DNA of 64,000 bases from Agarophyton chilense (Eukaryota > Rhodophyta > Florideophyceae > Gracilariales > Gracilariaceae), in the NCBI GenBank assembly GCA_030374765.1, contig JARGXX010000092.1:248001-312000 (forward strand), in the 5' to 3' direction. The notes below the pieces were generated by a model. It was not told the DNA's origin. It did no database searches and saw nothing but the letters and a program-made list of their open reading frames with translations. The position numbers and the translations under genes were made by a program. This document shows positions 33,190-43,250 of the stretch, piece after piece (within the stretch, counting starts at the first letter, position 1; each line of letters opens with the position of its first letter).

Positions 33190-34395
33190 TCAGTTTTGCA
33201 AACAGTACGTAAAATTTTGGTTTCTGGCGAAAATCTGAATTCTTCGAGCGTCGTCTTCCCCGAGATTTGTGCTTTGTCTAACTTGATCCAACGAACTAGT
33301 TTGCAACCATGACAGACCTCCCTCTTTCCATACTATTTGCACCAGAGTTCTACAATCAGCAGTAGATGTTAATCTAGAAGACGCCTTAAATAGTAAAACA
33401 ATTTGCTCGAGCTCCTGACTTTCTTCGGTGAACTTATTAGCAAGCTCAAAAAATTTGTCATTACTTATGCCTTTGGCATAGAGTAAAATCTTTGGGTACT
33501 CGTCGGGGATATTATACTCGCCAATTTCCTCTTTTCGATATTTACCAGACCCAGTAACAGATGAGGGTTGAGGGTGGTGAGAGTTATGTAAATTTTTAGA
33601 TCTAGACGCCATAAACTTGGACCAAACAGAAATTTGATTTCCACCCAAAAGAGAATGAAACAGTTTGAAATGTTTTCCAAATCTTTCTGTTGCGTCATGT
33701 GTTCCGAAGGCACTGACAATAAGTTGAACACCAATATTAGACTGGTTTTTGTTGGTGGATGGACAACTGGTATTGAAAGAAAAATCACTTATTGAGCACA
33801 ATGTATTCTCTGAAAAAATGTGATTCCTCCAGTAGTTTGAGTACGTCCGATATTGAACGAGATGAGTTCTAAGTTTTGCAGCGGGAGATGTCTTAGATTT
33901 TGAGATTTGAATATGTCCATGTTGAATGATGTTCATGAAATTTTTAAGCCTACGTTCGATTTGGTTGTAGGTACTTTTGGAGGGACATCGATGATTCGAT
34001 ACAGAACGTACAGCAAGAGATACTGGGTCGTTTTCTACAAGTTCCTCCAGATATCTCGATTTTTCCCTAAGCCATTTTTCTGTTTGTGTTCCATTTAGCA
34101 GGGCTTCTGTGCTAAACTGGTCAGAATATCCAGAAAGTGATGCCTCCAGAAGAGTATCACGGGCATGACTTATTGTCACATCATTGGCTATTACGTTTTT
34201 TTTAGATTTAGGGCCCCGACCTTTTTTCCGCCGACTTAAATATACGACAAGGAAAATACAATAATGCTTCAACATATCTTCAACGGGAACGTTATGTCTC
34301 GTACACAACTCTTGGAGAAGGCGAAGGCCCCAACGTCTCGTATTGTGAAGCTGTCTGAAGGCCTTCTTTAGAGCAATTGCAGCAGAAGGGTTCAT
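33190..34395 (-). CDS. orphan protein, 401 aa
   Basis: A clean frame from ATG (complement of 34393-34395) amid decayed DNA. The N-terminal 55 residues are helical (LHNTRRWGLRLLQELCTRH), then comes a basic cluster RRKKGRGPKSKKN (about residues 55-67, possible nuclear signal or DNA-binding patch). A Ser/Thr/Asn-rich middle follows (NYWRNHIFSENTLC, AFGTHDATERFGKHFKLFH), then a helical C terminus (DDARRIQIFARNQNF). There are no catalytic motifs I recognise. A preserved 401-codon frame in such a setting suggests either a host gene under constraint or a recently active element. Its Asn/Ser/Lys-rich composition differs from the GC-rich host genes. Confidence 0.5.
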   Translation of the reverse strand: MNPSAAIALKKAFRQLHNTRRWGLRLLQELCTRHNVPVEDMLKHYCIFLVVYLSRRKKGRGPKSKKNVIANDVTISHARDTLLEASLSGYSDQFSTEALLNGTQTEKWLREKSRYLEELVENDPVSLAVRSVSNHRCPSKSTYNQIERRLKNFMNIIQHGHIQISKSKTSPAAKLRTHLVQYRTYSNYWRNHIFSENTLCSISDFSFNTSCPSTNKNQSNIGVQLIVSAFGTHDATERFGKHFKLFHSLLGGNQISVWSKFMASRSKNLHNSHHPQPSSVTGSGKYRKEEIGEYNIPDEYPKILLYAKGISNDKFFELANKFTEESQELEQIVLLFKASSRLTSTADCRTLVQIVWKEGGLSWLQTSSLDQVRQSTNLGEDDARRIQIFARNQNFTYCLQN

Positions 34396-34489
34396 CCTGT
34401 GTTTCTTGGTCCCGGTTTAACGTTTGACTAGAGTTTCTGTTTGAGATGTATGATGGTTTCTAAGAATAAAAATGACAAAAAGCTGTTGT

Positions 34490-35100
34490 TAAAGAGAAAA
34501 TACTGAGTAGAACCAGAGCGGCCAAGTATGGCACTGAAAGGTACTCAGCCTGTTACTGTTTGACGCAAGATCTCCCACAGCAGGGTTTTCCACCCTGTAG
34601 TAGGATACTTCCCACAGCTTTGCATGAAGTTCGTTTTTGATGTCCCAGCGCAGGGTTGAAAACCCTGCGATAGCATTCTCAAACGTACCATTTTGTGTAC
34701 TGCACAAACGACAACTGCGGGGACGACCACACCAGTACATATCGAACGTATTGGTGAGGGAAGAAAAAATATTGTAGAATTCATCGGCAACAACGACAGG
34801 AACTGCAACTATTATCTATTTTGAGCGCATCTCTTATGACTTGGAGCTCTGGTTTGCGTTTCCTGTCGCCGACATCAGAAATGGAGACAGCATCATAGGG
34901 AACAAACCGTTCATTCCTCGGCACTGAAGGTGCGTGCCGTCAACACACGACACGTGCCTGTCGTTACTGCCCGATTGACATTGAAAACGACACGAAGGTT
35001 AGCATAACTGAACTTCCCACACATTTGAAATCTCCAAACCTACCACACCTTGCTGGGATCCTGTCCCATTCGAGTGTGACCGTATCCAAATAGGCGAGAT
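34490..35100 (-). pseudogene. unidentified broken coding region
   Basis: Short minus-strand frames (34489-34740 and 34545-34808) overlap in different frames, and upstream a segment reads SNDRHVSCVDGTHLQCRGMN, which looks like the DGTH box of some DDE transposases. It directly precedes the 401-aa orphan in the same direction. The family could not be fixed. Confidence 0.25.
34581..34669. repeat. two related hairpins
   Basis: CAGGGT-TTTCC-ACCCTG at 34581-34597 and CGCAGGGTT-GAA-AACCCTGCG at 34649-34669 share the CAGGGTT arm. The second has a perfect 9-bp stem. They may be remnants of one duplicated inverted repeat. Confidence 0.7.
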
Positions 35101-36614
35101 CCAAGGAGCCGCTTTCTTACTGTCTCCGGCTCCGTGTAAACTGGAAAGCTTTAAAAGCCGTAAACATTATCAACCTTCATGCAGATGTGTTTGCCCATCA
35201 GTTGTGTGTGCGATTACAATGGTAGTCCCCGCCCCTACAACTACACCAGACTATTGAATGACTGGTTCGTCACTCTTCTTGCAGGAGAATAGCAAATTAA
35301 CTCACGTCGAACGAGACTCCCGTCGGAGCACCGAATTTAAATGAAAACAAGGAAACGAGGATCACCCTTTCAAGATGTATATACGATACGATCACGATTT
35401 TCTCGAAACGAAAGACGGCCATAGTTCAGCGATGCGCGATCAAATCGGAGCTATAGAGAACGCTCTGTGGGCGTTGTTGAACTCTTGGATAGTAAGGAAT
35501 CGGAAGACAAATGGCATACGCTACCAAGTCAGCTGGTTTTGTCCCCTTTTCTTCTGACAGTGAAGGGAACAGAAATGATTCGAATGATGAAGAATGAAAG
35601 ACTGCATTTAGATTGCAAACAAAGTCGAGAATAAGCCTGATTCACCGCATCACAAGCCGAACCAAAAGTCCAAATGCTCGACGCTCTAGTGACCACGAAA
35701 CAGAAATCCTCAGGGCTCTGAATTCACTTTTTCCAATCGCTCGACGGTAAATACATCGCCTCCACTGGTTTCCGCCCTCGATAGTCCGGAATCTCATCCC
35801 ACACTGCGCGTTCTTGAGAGCGAAGGTAGTACAGTAGATGCGGTCAAGGAGTACGAAAATGCAAAGGGCATCAACAGAGAGGTTGTCCCGGAAGAGAGCC
35901 GATCTTCATAGGTCCTTTAGCGCTGAGAAATGGCTTGGTACAGATGAGACAACAACTCCTATTACATTCCCGGATAAAATCCCACAACAGCGCGAACGCG
36001 GTCGCATCGATTCAACTCGACGAAATGACGGAATTGAAACACCGAATGTGAGTTGGAACATATCATTCGTTGACATGCACATGCTGCTGTCATTGTGAAA
36101 GAGATTAGTCCGGCACTTTATGACGTAAAGCTATGCGAAACAGATTTAGACGCCGTCGCGGCTACTATGGGATCCGGATTGGAGATTTGTCTCTGCTTTG
36201 GGTATCGAGCAGCTCGCCAAATAGCGCAGCAGAGAAAAAGATATTTTCGCAGTCAATCATTTTGAGGCATATGTTCTTGTTGCACGGCTCGAGTCGCACA
36301 CGACTTTTCCGTTTCTTACGCCGCTTGTACCAGGTGTGCAAAGTGTGATTGCAGACCTTTCTCCCCGAAGGGAACACATCCAGATCACGAACCCGGAAAA
36401 AAGCAATTCGTTGGGACGTGTAGAGGACTTAAAGCAGCGTTCATTCTCTTTGTCTGCACGCGTTTCTGTTCCCCATCGTCGGCGAGATGTCAAGCAAGCC
36501 CGTAAGCCCTATCAAACGGCTACGTAGCCAACGAATGTTCATTTACGTTGTCAGCGCGCCCTGCTTTTCGTTAAGGTCTACGAGAGATTCCGAGGCGCTT
36601 ATCGAAAGGTTCAG
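35100..36614. other. no recognisable gene
   Basis: Several open stretches of 60-90 codons (for example 35375-35557 and 35838-36098) have coding-like composition but no family motif. The region leads into the 466-aa frame and may hold earlier exons of that gene or a decayed element. Confidence 0.35.
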
Positions 36615-38015
36615 GTGATGCGGCGCAAAGACGGAGAGAACAGGAGGCTCATTCGGAGTTCTCGGAAACCTAAGCCTCCTGTTACGGTTTCTAGCAGGAA
36701 CGACGCGATGCCTACAACGCGCAGCGGAGCAACGCGGGCGAATAAGGTAAGAACCTCACCATGGAAGCCGAAACCTGACGAGCAGGTGACTCTGTTGGTG
36801 ACCTCGCCGAACGGTGAAAAGAGAGTCGTAGAGAAGGCATTTGTAAGGGGTGCGGTTGATGAGACGGGGAGGCTTACGGGAGATTTGGTGAGAGAGTTGC
36901 ATGGTCACAAACTGGTCGGGAAGGCGAAGGAGAAACCCGTGGTGGTATGGAAGGTGTTGATTCAGGATGAGAAAGAAATGGATTACCCTTATCCGTTCAA
37001 AACTGCAGATACCGTACCAAACCGTCTGGGAGATATGGAGAGCAACTTTTTCTATTTCTGGGACGTGAACATGATGAAACGTTTTGGTGGCGAAGCGGCG
37101 ACTCTTCCACAGACACCGTCCTCCGCTTCGTCTGCACCTTCCGCCAAGAAGCTCTCTGCTAAGACGGTGAAGGAAAAGGACCAAGAAAGAGGTTCGTCGT
37201 CTGCGAAGGAAGGTACGGTGAGCGATGTTGCGGGGAGGAACGAAAGAAAGCCGGGAGGTCCGGTGACTCGTAATCGGGCCGTTCACGACATTCCAACCTT
37301 AGCTAGTGACGAAGAGAATGGGACCGAGAGAGAAGCGAAGAGGCGACGGTGTAGTGGTTCCCATGGTGCTAACTTCCATGACAAAGGAGAAGGCAATGAG
37401 GCTGAGCGGGATGGTTCAAGAATGAATGACGTACGCGGAGGCACTGCTGTTTCAAAGAAGCACGTATTTGACGAAGCAAAGGACGAAATTATTCCAGGTG
37501 GGAGTGGGAGACGGAATAAGGGCCAAGTTCGTTTTCCAACGGCCATACCAAGCGTGAGCGGGGAGAAACGTGTAGGGACGGAGCCTAAGAGAAAAGGAGT
37601 CGTTGTTGGAAGGAAGGGGGTGCAGATTCGTAGAGTCCCGGCACGCAGATCGATACAGCGGTCTTCTTATCGACAGATTCCGGATCATGCAGTGAGGAGT
37701 GTCGAACAAGGGGACGCTGAGGGGTCAAACGACCGAGTGGGCGCGGGGAGACCTCCGAGAAACCAGAGTGTGCGGGAGTGGAGGAAGGGAGGGGAGGTTG
37801 AAAAAGGAGATGAACTCTGGGGTGGGGATGAGGAGGATGAGGATGCAATTCGCTCGTGTAAGGAAGGCGAACACAAGGCGATGACGTATGAAGAAACGAA
37901 TTTTATGGGGCGGAATCAACTGTTGGCCAAGCTTGGAGACATGAAGGGGGAGCTTAAAAGGGCAAGGGATGACAACGCAAGTTTGCAGCTACGCTTTAAA
38001 CTCGCACACAGATGA
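36615..38015 (+). CDS. orphan protein, 466 aa, basic/low complexity, possible first exon of a multi-exon gene
   Basis: A long frame starting at ATG 36615. The N terminus is basic (MRRKDGENRRLIRSSRKPKP). Residues about 55-160 look folded (DEQVTLLVTSPNGEKRVVEKAFVRG; YPYPFKTADTVPNRLG; FFYFWDVNMMKRFGG). The rest is Lys/Arg/Ser/Glu-rich with an acidic patch (GGDEEDEDA) and ends in a short charged helix (LLAKLGDMKGELKRARDDN). No catalytic motif is evident; the composition suggests a nuclear or nucleic-acid-binding protein. It lies just upstream, same strand, of the intron-like array at 38.3-39.4 kb, so the annotated stop may not be the end of the gene if splicing joins it to those small exons. It could also be a transposon-encoded DNA-binding protein. 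Confidence 0.5.
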   Translation: MMRRKDGENRRLIRSSRKPKPPVTVSSRNDAMPTTRSGATRANKVRTSPWKPKPDEQVTLLVTSPNGEKRVVEKAFVRGAVDETGRLTGDLVRELHGHKLVGKAKEKPVVVWKVLIQDEKEMDYPYPFKTADTVPNRLGDMESNFFYFWDVNMMKRFGGEAATLPQTPSSASSAPSAKKLSAKTVKEKDQERGSSSAKEGTVSDVAGRNERKPGGPVTRNRAVHDIPTLASDEENGTEREAKRRRCSGSHGANFHDKGEGNEAERDGSRMNDVRGGTAVSKKHVFDEAKDEIIPGGSGRRNKGQVRFPTAIPSVSGEKRVGTEPKRKGVVVGRKGVQIRRVPARRSIQRSSYRQIPDHAVRSVEQGDAEGSNDRVGAGRPPRNQSVREWRKGGEVEKGDELWGGDEEDEDAIRSCKEGEHKAMTYEETNFMGRNQLLAKLGDMKGELKRARDDNASLQLRFKLAHR

Positions 38016-38339
38016 GCGGTTGTGGGATCTTGAGATCCTGTGATATGATGTCTTCTGGACCTTGTGGACCTTCCGCGTTTTCTAGGGGCGGAAGAAGCGG
38101 TATTGCGCGTGCGTTTCACAAGTGCTGACTCTGTTTCTATTTGTGCGCGAGCGGGCGGAGCAGGACCGGGGCGTTTAGTGATGGGGTGCGGTGTGATGGG
38201 TGACGGGTTGACGAGCTTGCGATTGAGAGGTACGTCGTCTATGTTGATCTGGGGCCTTGAAACTGTTTGTGGTCATGCGCAAGCGGGCGAAGAGCGAGGG
38301 GAGCGATGAGTGATGCAGCGTGGGGTGGAGGGTAAGCGG

Positions 38340-39412
38340 GTGAGTGGGTTGCGATTTGGAGGTACGCGGCGCGCTACGTTGACCTGGTGTGTTTGGTCTC
38401 CTTCTGGTTGCTAACATGGGAAACCTATTTCAGCGGCCCTCATGCTGATGAACAGGTGAGTTTGCTACGTTTTATGCTCTTCAATCCGGACGGAGACCTG
38501 ACATTTTTTCGACTATGGCTGCGAAGCGACAGAGAATTGGAATGGGGGGGCAGGATTCGTTGATTTAAATGTGAGTGCGAGTGCTACTGGTGTCTCGTAA
38601 AGATTTAGGAAGGATATCTGACATGTTCTTGTTTGCTGCTACGAAGCGACGGAGAAGAAAGATTGGATGGGGAGGGGAATCTACTTGAAGGAAGTGAATC
38701 AAGCAAGTGGCTTAGGAGGTGAGTGCGTCGCTGAGGAAATTTCTTTCTGTTATTGACGGAGATCTGACTTGTATTTTTTTTGTTGTTACGACAGTGCGGG
38801 CGACGTTGTATGAAGGGGGAATGATGGAAGTGCGGGTAAGTGGGAGTGCTACTTGTGTCTGGTATTGTTTTTGGAATGAGTTCTGACATGTTATTTCTCG
38901 CTGCTGCGAAGCGACAGAAAGGAGCGATTGGGTGAGGAGGGAGATATTCTAGAAGGACTGGGCCGAGCAAGTTTCTTAGGAGGTGAGTGCGTCATTGAAG
39001 TAATTTGGTTTCGATTCTTGGTGGAAGTCTGACTTATATTTATTTCTTGTTACGACAATGGTTGATCGGGAAATGGTGTCATCAAAGGTAAGTGCGAGCT
39101 TCAATCGTATCTTGAATGCGTTAGGGAAGGATATCTGACTTACCGTTGTTTGCTGCTGCAAGAGAATAGGGAGGCAAGATTGGACAAGAGGTATGATAAG
39201 TGGTCGCTATAGAGGTGAGTGTCGGGATGATGTGGTTTGGGTTTGTTTTGTGACGGAGATCTGACTTTTGTCTATGTTTTGATGCGAATGCAGAAAGTGG
39301 AGGCAAGAAAAGGAGCACATTTTTGGCAGAGGTAAGTTTGTTTATATGGAATGTGCTTGCATGAAGCGGGGAATTGGGCCCTAACTTGTGTGATTTTGTG
39401 ATTTATATCTAG
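38340..39412 (+). repeat. array of about nine mini-introns and tiny exons, partly built by tandem duplication
   Basis: Intron-like units: 38340-38433, 38456-38532, 38571-38654, 38719-38794, 38836-38917, 38983 to about 39060, 39088-39162, 39215-39293 and 39332-39412 (75-94 bp). All start GTGAGT or GTAAGT; all but the sixth end AG. A branch-point-like CTGAC or CTAAC lies 20-45 bases before the end (TGCTAAC in the first, mostly TCTGAC in the middle, CCCTAAC in the last). The exons between are 22-65 bp. Units starting at 38571, 38836 and 39088 resemble each other, as do those at 38719, 38983 and 39215, so a two-intron module of about 250-265 bp is present three times. In the sixth unit the expected terminal CAG reads CAA. 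Exons 38655-38718 and 38918-38982 encode related peptides (ERLDGEGNLLEG and ERLGEEGDILEG). The two exons of the first module total 105 bp, a multiple of three. Confidence 0.7.
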
Positions 39413-39967
39413 TTCTGTAGGAATTTGGGATTGATGAAGGGTGAACTGGTGTACTGCTTGGACGGTTCTCGGAGAATGGTGGGTTCTCCGCGTCGCGCTT
39501 CGCGCGACGCGAAGTGAAGCGCAACGATCGGGGGACGTGATGCAAAGCGGGTCACCGCATGCGAATTGCGAAGATCTCATTTCACGGGCAACGGGGACCC
39601 GTTTCGGGTCTCAGTTGCAGGATCGCCGTATTGTGTATTGGTCATTAGGGTCCTTAGAGGACATCAAATTGAATGTGCAGGGCATTTGAACGGTTCATAC
39701 TAGCTACGATACCTGCGAGAAATGAATGGTCATGCGCTAGATAGCGTTCAGTATTCTTTTCATTGTCGGTAGAATTCATGGTCTAGGATTAATGACTATC
39801 GAAAGATATCTCTCAAGTTCTCTTCCATTCTTCCTAGTGAGCTGGTGTTAGTACGGATGTTTGCTAGTTTTCTACATTCCCCTCAAAACTCACTTAGGCT
39901 AGTATTTTTGCGCTAGATATTCTGGCATCAAAAATCTGCGAATCTATGAATGCTAACCATAGACATT
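39413..39967 (+). other. possible last exon of the array, then non-coding
   Basis: After the last acceptor AG (39412) one frame reads FCRNLGLMKGELVYCLDGSRRMVG and stops near 39520; another frame stays open to 39689. Which is used depends on the splicing phase. The perfect hairpin GCGTCGCGC-TTC-GCGCGACGC lies at 39490-39510. From 39690 to 39967 I see nothing. Confidence 0.35.
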
Positions 39968-41890
39968 CTAGCACACCCAAACTAGAAATCTAGAACCCAA
40001 TACTACCTTTCCGAAAACACAGACGATGTCCATCGAGGCCGTAATACCAACGGTACGGCGGACATGACGGAGATCCGCGGCTACAGCCATGACCAAAGCA
40101 GGAAAGTTTGGCAATGGAGAGGACGGAGCGATGTCGACGTCCCCAGTGGACGTTTGAGCAAGGGCCTCGCCTACGGGACTTTCGGCTTCGACAGTTACCT
40201 CGCCAGGAGGGATGTTCAATTGAGTGACGGGCGGTTCAAACGAGAGCTCATCCTGAAGAACAGCTCCCAGAGGAGCTGGAGGAGGAGAAGCGGTCGGCAA
40301 CACAACAGCGGACTCGACCGGAGGATGAAAGCCCCCCACGGGTAGGACGAAGGGATCTTCATCGAAGGATTCTCCATCGGACATATCAGCAGGAAGAAAC
40401 GGCGTGGCTTCAAAACCAGGCTCGAAGCACAGGGGATCGAATCCAATGGCCTTCGGATAATAGTCGGCCACATGACGCCTCGGAATTTCCGATGTTTGAT
40501 TCCTCAAATGCTTGGCGAGATAGGCACGAGCGATGTCCTGACCCTTCGGATGCAACGGAATCGGCATGAATGAGTCGGTACCCCAGTCATGCCAAAAGAA
40601 CCCGGGAGTCTTGCTCCACTCCTCTTATAGGACATGATCCAAAAGGGCCTCAGTCTCCTCGACGTCGAACTGGGTGCCACGGACGATATTCTGGATACCC
40701 ATGTTCCTTCGGAAACCGATCATGATGTCCAGGATTGGGATTAGGCGACCTCGAGGACCGGGTATGTTCTCATTGTACCACAGCTTCCAATCCTCCGAAC
40801 GGACATTACCGCGGATTCCGTACTTCGCGGTATCCAGGACGGCCATAAGAGACATCACGCCGAACTCAATGAAGAGTACCTGCCAGGACAGCCACCACCT
40901 TCGGTCCTTGTCATCGCCCATGACTTGGGACGAGTGGTACGCCACCATGGACAGCGTGGGAACCAGAAGGAGAGGCGGGACACGTCAATACATGGCCTAT
41001 TGGTTTTCATCCTCGTGGAGAAGCGAGGGGTACAACGGAAGGCGTTTGTCTGCCCTCATGTCGTGAAATTCCACTTGGTGCCAACAAAAGAAGAACCCCA
41101 GGGATGGACGCAGACGACCATCGGGCTCGTGCATCTCGTTCCAATAGACCCCGTTGGACATGCAGAAGAAGCGGTCAAACTGCGGCCGGAAGCACATAAG
41201 AGCCAAGACGTTGTGACCAGCCGGAGGAAAGCGCACATGAGGCGAGATGAAACCCGTGTATAGGTCCCAGAAGAGTTTGTTCACCGTGAACTGATATTCG
41301 GCTTCCTCCTCGCAGGGGACGTATGGCATGTCCGCTTGGATGAGGGTGCGACATCGCGTCGCCGAACGCGGATCCACAGGACAATGCAACCATCGGTTGT
41401 AGCACGAGACGCTGCGCACGTTCTTGCTGCACCTTCGGAAATCGGGTATCTTCGCAAACCTTCGAGCGTCGAGAAACATATAACAAAACCGCTGGTATTT
41501 TTCCACAGAGAACGAGAGAATGGCATGACGCACTGCCCGCGGGTTCCGTCCGATGGTATGGTCGTAACAGTTTCCAGGACGTTCGAAGGCCACTTGGAAT
41601 CCTGAGGAGCTCCCCGCTTGGTTGATCGAAGCTATGCTGCCGCTGCTCACAGGCTGGTCCGCCGGGAAGTGAAAAGGACGACCAACGGAAGCGACAAAGT
41701 CCGGAGGGAGAACTGCATATCCAATGGGCTTATAAGGTGAGTTCGGCATCGGGTGCAACCAATGAAAAAAAGTACCAAGATGGGAAGGCGAGGGGACGGA
41801 ATCGACCTGGACGGACTGACAGGCGTGAACCACGGTGCACGAAGGGCGGAGGGTCGCCAAAAGAAGAACCGAGAGTAAGGAAGAAGCCAA
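39968..41890 (-). mobile_element. broken homologue of the gypsy opposite-strand ORF
   Basis: Minus-strand open stretches encode, in order, a Cys/Arg-rich part, GFFFCWHQVEFHDM (compare YHQVEVDCF in the gypsy ORF), WWLSWQVLF and DWKLWYNENIPGPRG (compare GRLWWITPPVRKD), then EETEALLDHVL followed by EEWSKTPGFF (compare SLETLFEFIDKTWWSSLPKDG), and a Pro/Ala/Glu-rich tail. The order matches the 606-aa gypsy ORF, so this is an older, broken member of the same family, with a few interruptions. No gag or pol is next to it, so it is either a gypsy fragment or a separate carrier of the gene. Confidence 0.55.
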
Positions 41891-41934
41891 TGGACTGTCT
41901 CGGCAACGCGACGCGAAGAATGCGCCGGCGATGC

Positions 41935-42608
41935 CCCTAGGGCCAGCGCTTACGGCTCGTAAGAGTTTCAGTCTTTAGGCAAATAAATTTCTCTCCGGCG
42001 CCAATGGTCAGCTCATGCTTCCCCGCATCCCCGCAGGCGATGACGACGCGACGTCCCGTCGCGCCCAATGCTACCGGGAGCAACGAAGTGCCCGCCTCCC
42101 CTGGATCAAGCATAAGACCATCTGGACTTTGCCGTGACGACCGAATCCTAAGGAGGGAGATATGTGAAGGAGCGGTGATAACGGTTGAGCCATGTAAGCT
42201 TCCGGGCCCTGAACGACCTTGCAGATGACACGTAGACGGGTCGAACTCAGGTTGACTCATGTAAATCATTAATTTATTTTAATTAGTGTAATAGATTAGC
42301 AGTACAGTGCCAGGGAGATCTCAGCGCCTCGCCAGTTCTATTTCCGTGGCTCGAGTGACGCTTCTCCCTTAGAGTAAGGTAGGTACCGTTAAGATACTAA
42401 ATTACCCCCTTTGGTATATTAGTTCCACCCTTTGGTCTTCAAGCCCTCGTTTCCGTAGCTCCACCCTGTAAGACTACGCAGTAAACGCCAGCCCATTGCA
42501 CCAAGTACTGTGGGAGTGGTGCCGTCTAGGATTCGAACCTTAGGACTCGCTCTACCACGCTACCACCGGTCGAGACCCGTACGCCGACCCACCCGTCATC
42601 TCGTTACA
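41935..42608. repeat. possible LTR remnant
   Basis: An AT patch (42263-42300) followed by GC-rich sequence and a CTCGTTACA end at 42600-42608 recall, in reverse orientation, the AT patch and GCGTTACA end of the gypsy LTR. Its place beside the broken opposite-strand ORF is where an LTR would lie. The similarity is short and weak. Confidence 0.25.
42517..42575 (-). other. tRNA-derived sequence lacking the anticodon arm, ending in CCA
   Basis: On the minus strand GGTAGCGTGGTAGAGCGAG (D-arm/A-box pattern) is followed closely by GGTTCGAATCC (perfect B box) and GACGGCACCA. An anticodon arm and a matching 5' acceptor strand are missing, so it is not a working tRNA. The CCA, which nuclear tRNA genes do not encode, suggests reverse-transcribed tRNA sequence or a primer-binding-site relic. 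Confidence 0.45.
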
Positions 42609-42619
42609 CCTTTATCCCC

Positions 42620-43250
42620 CTTAAGCTCTTCAAGCACGCTACGCAGAGCTTCTACACCAAAAAGAAAGCTGGTGTAGATGTTACAACAAAAAAACGCGCT
42701 GTTCTGAGGAGCTTTACATCACAATTTAAGTGGGAACAAGAGATTGTTTCTCAAACTCTTAAAACTGTTGCTATCAATGCGTTCTTCGCCTGGCGGATGT
42801 TTGAGAGACAGGACCTGCTCAAAACGGCAGACATATTCAAGTCTTTAGGACACTATAGAAACGCCATGAACAAAGCCAAAGCAGCAGCTGACTTTAAGCA
42901 CGATGTATCCCAAGAGCTTTTATCTTATGCGTAAAGGCTGTTCATTGCGACGGAAGAGGTCATAGAGAATGAAGGCGGCCCATTAGACAAGCAGGAGCAA
43001 ACGCGCTTGAGAGGAATGACGAGGGCCAGAAAGCGAAACCGATTGCCCTTTTTCAATAGTACTGATGGACACACAGTGCATTTATCACTCAATGAGCACA
43101 CACCCAAGCAAGGACAGTTTCTTTATTGTGTCTTTTGCGGTCAACAAAAAGGATCTTGGAGGGGCCATGGCTCCTCGTTTTCTAGCCCTGTGTGGCATCC
43201 AACTACATGTCCGTTCCTACGAATGTCTGCGCAACAGCTGTAGGAATATT
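42620..43250 (+). pseudogene. C-terminal part of a DDE-type transposase (piggyBac-like?)
   Basis: The plus strand reads a helical segment with TVAINAFFAWRMFE (like the NAyilyk helix at the end of the piggyBac catalytic domain), an RLRGMTRARKRNRLPFF basic stretch and a possible zinc ribbon beginning YCVFCGQ with later His and Cys. One stop near 42932 interrupts it, and there is no upstream catalytic part. The family is uncertain. Confidence 0.35.

Noticed and set aside
42517-42575. Functional tRNA gene
   Set aside because: There is no anticodon arm and no matching acceptor strand.
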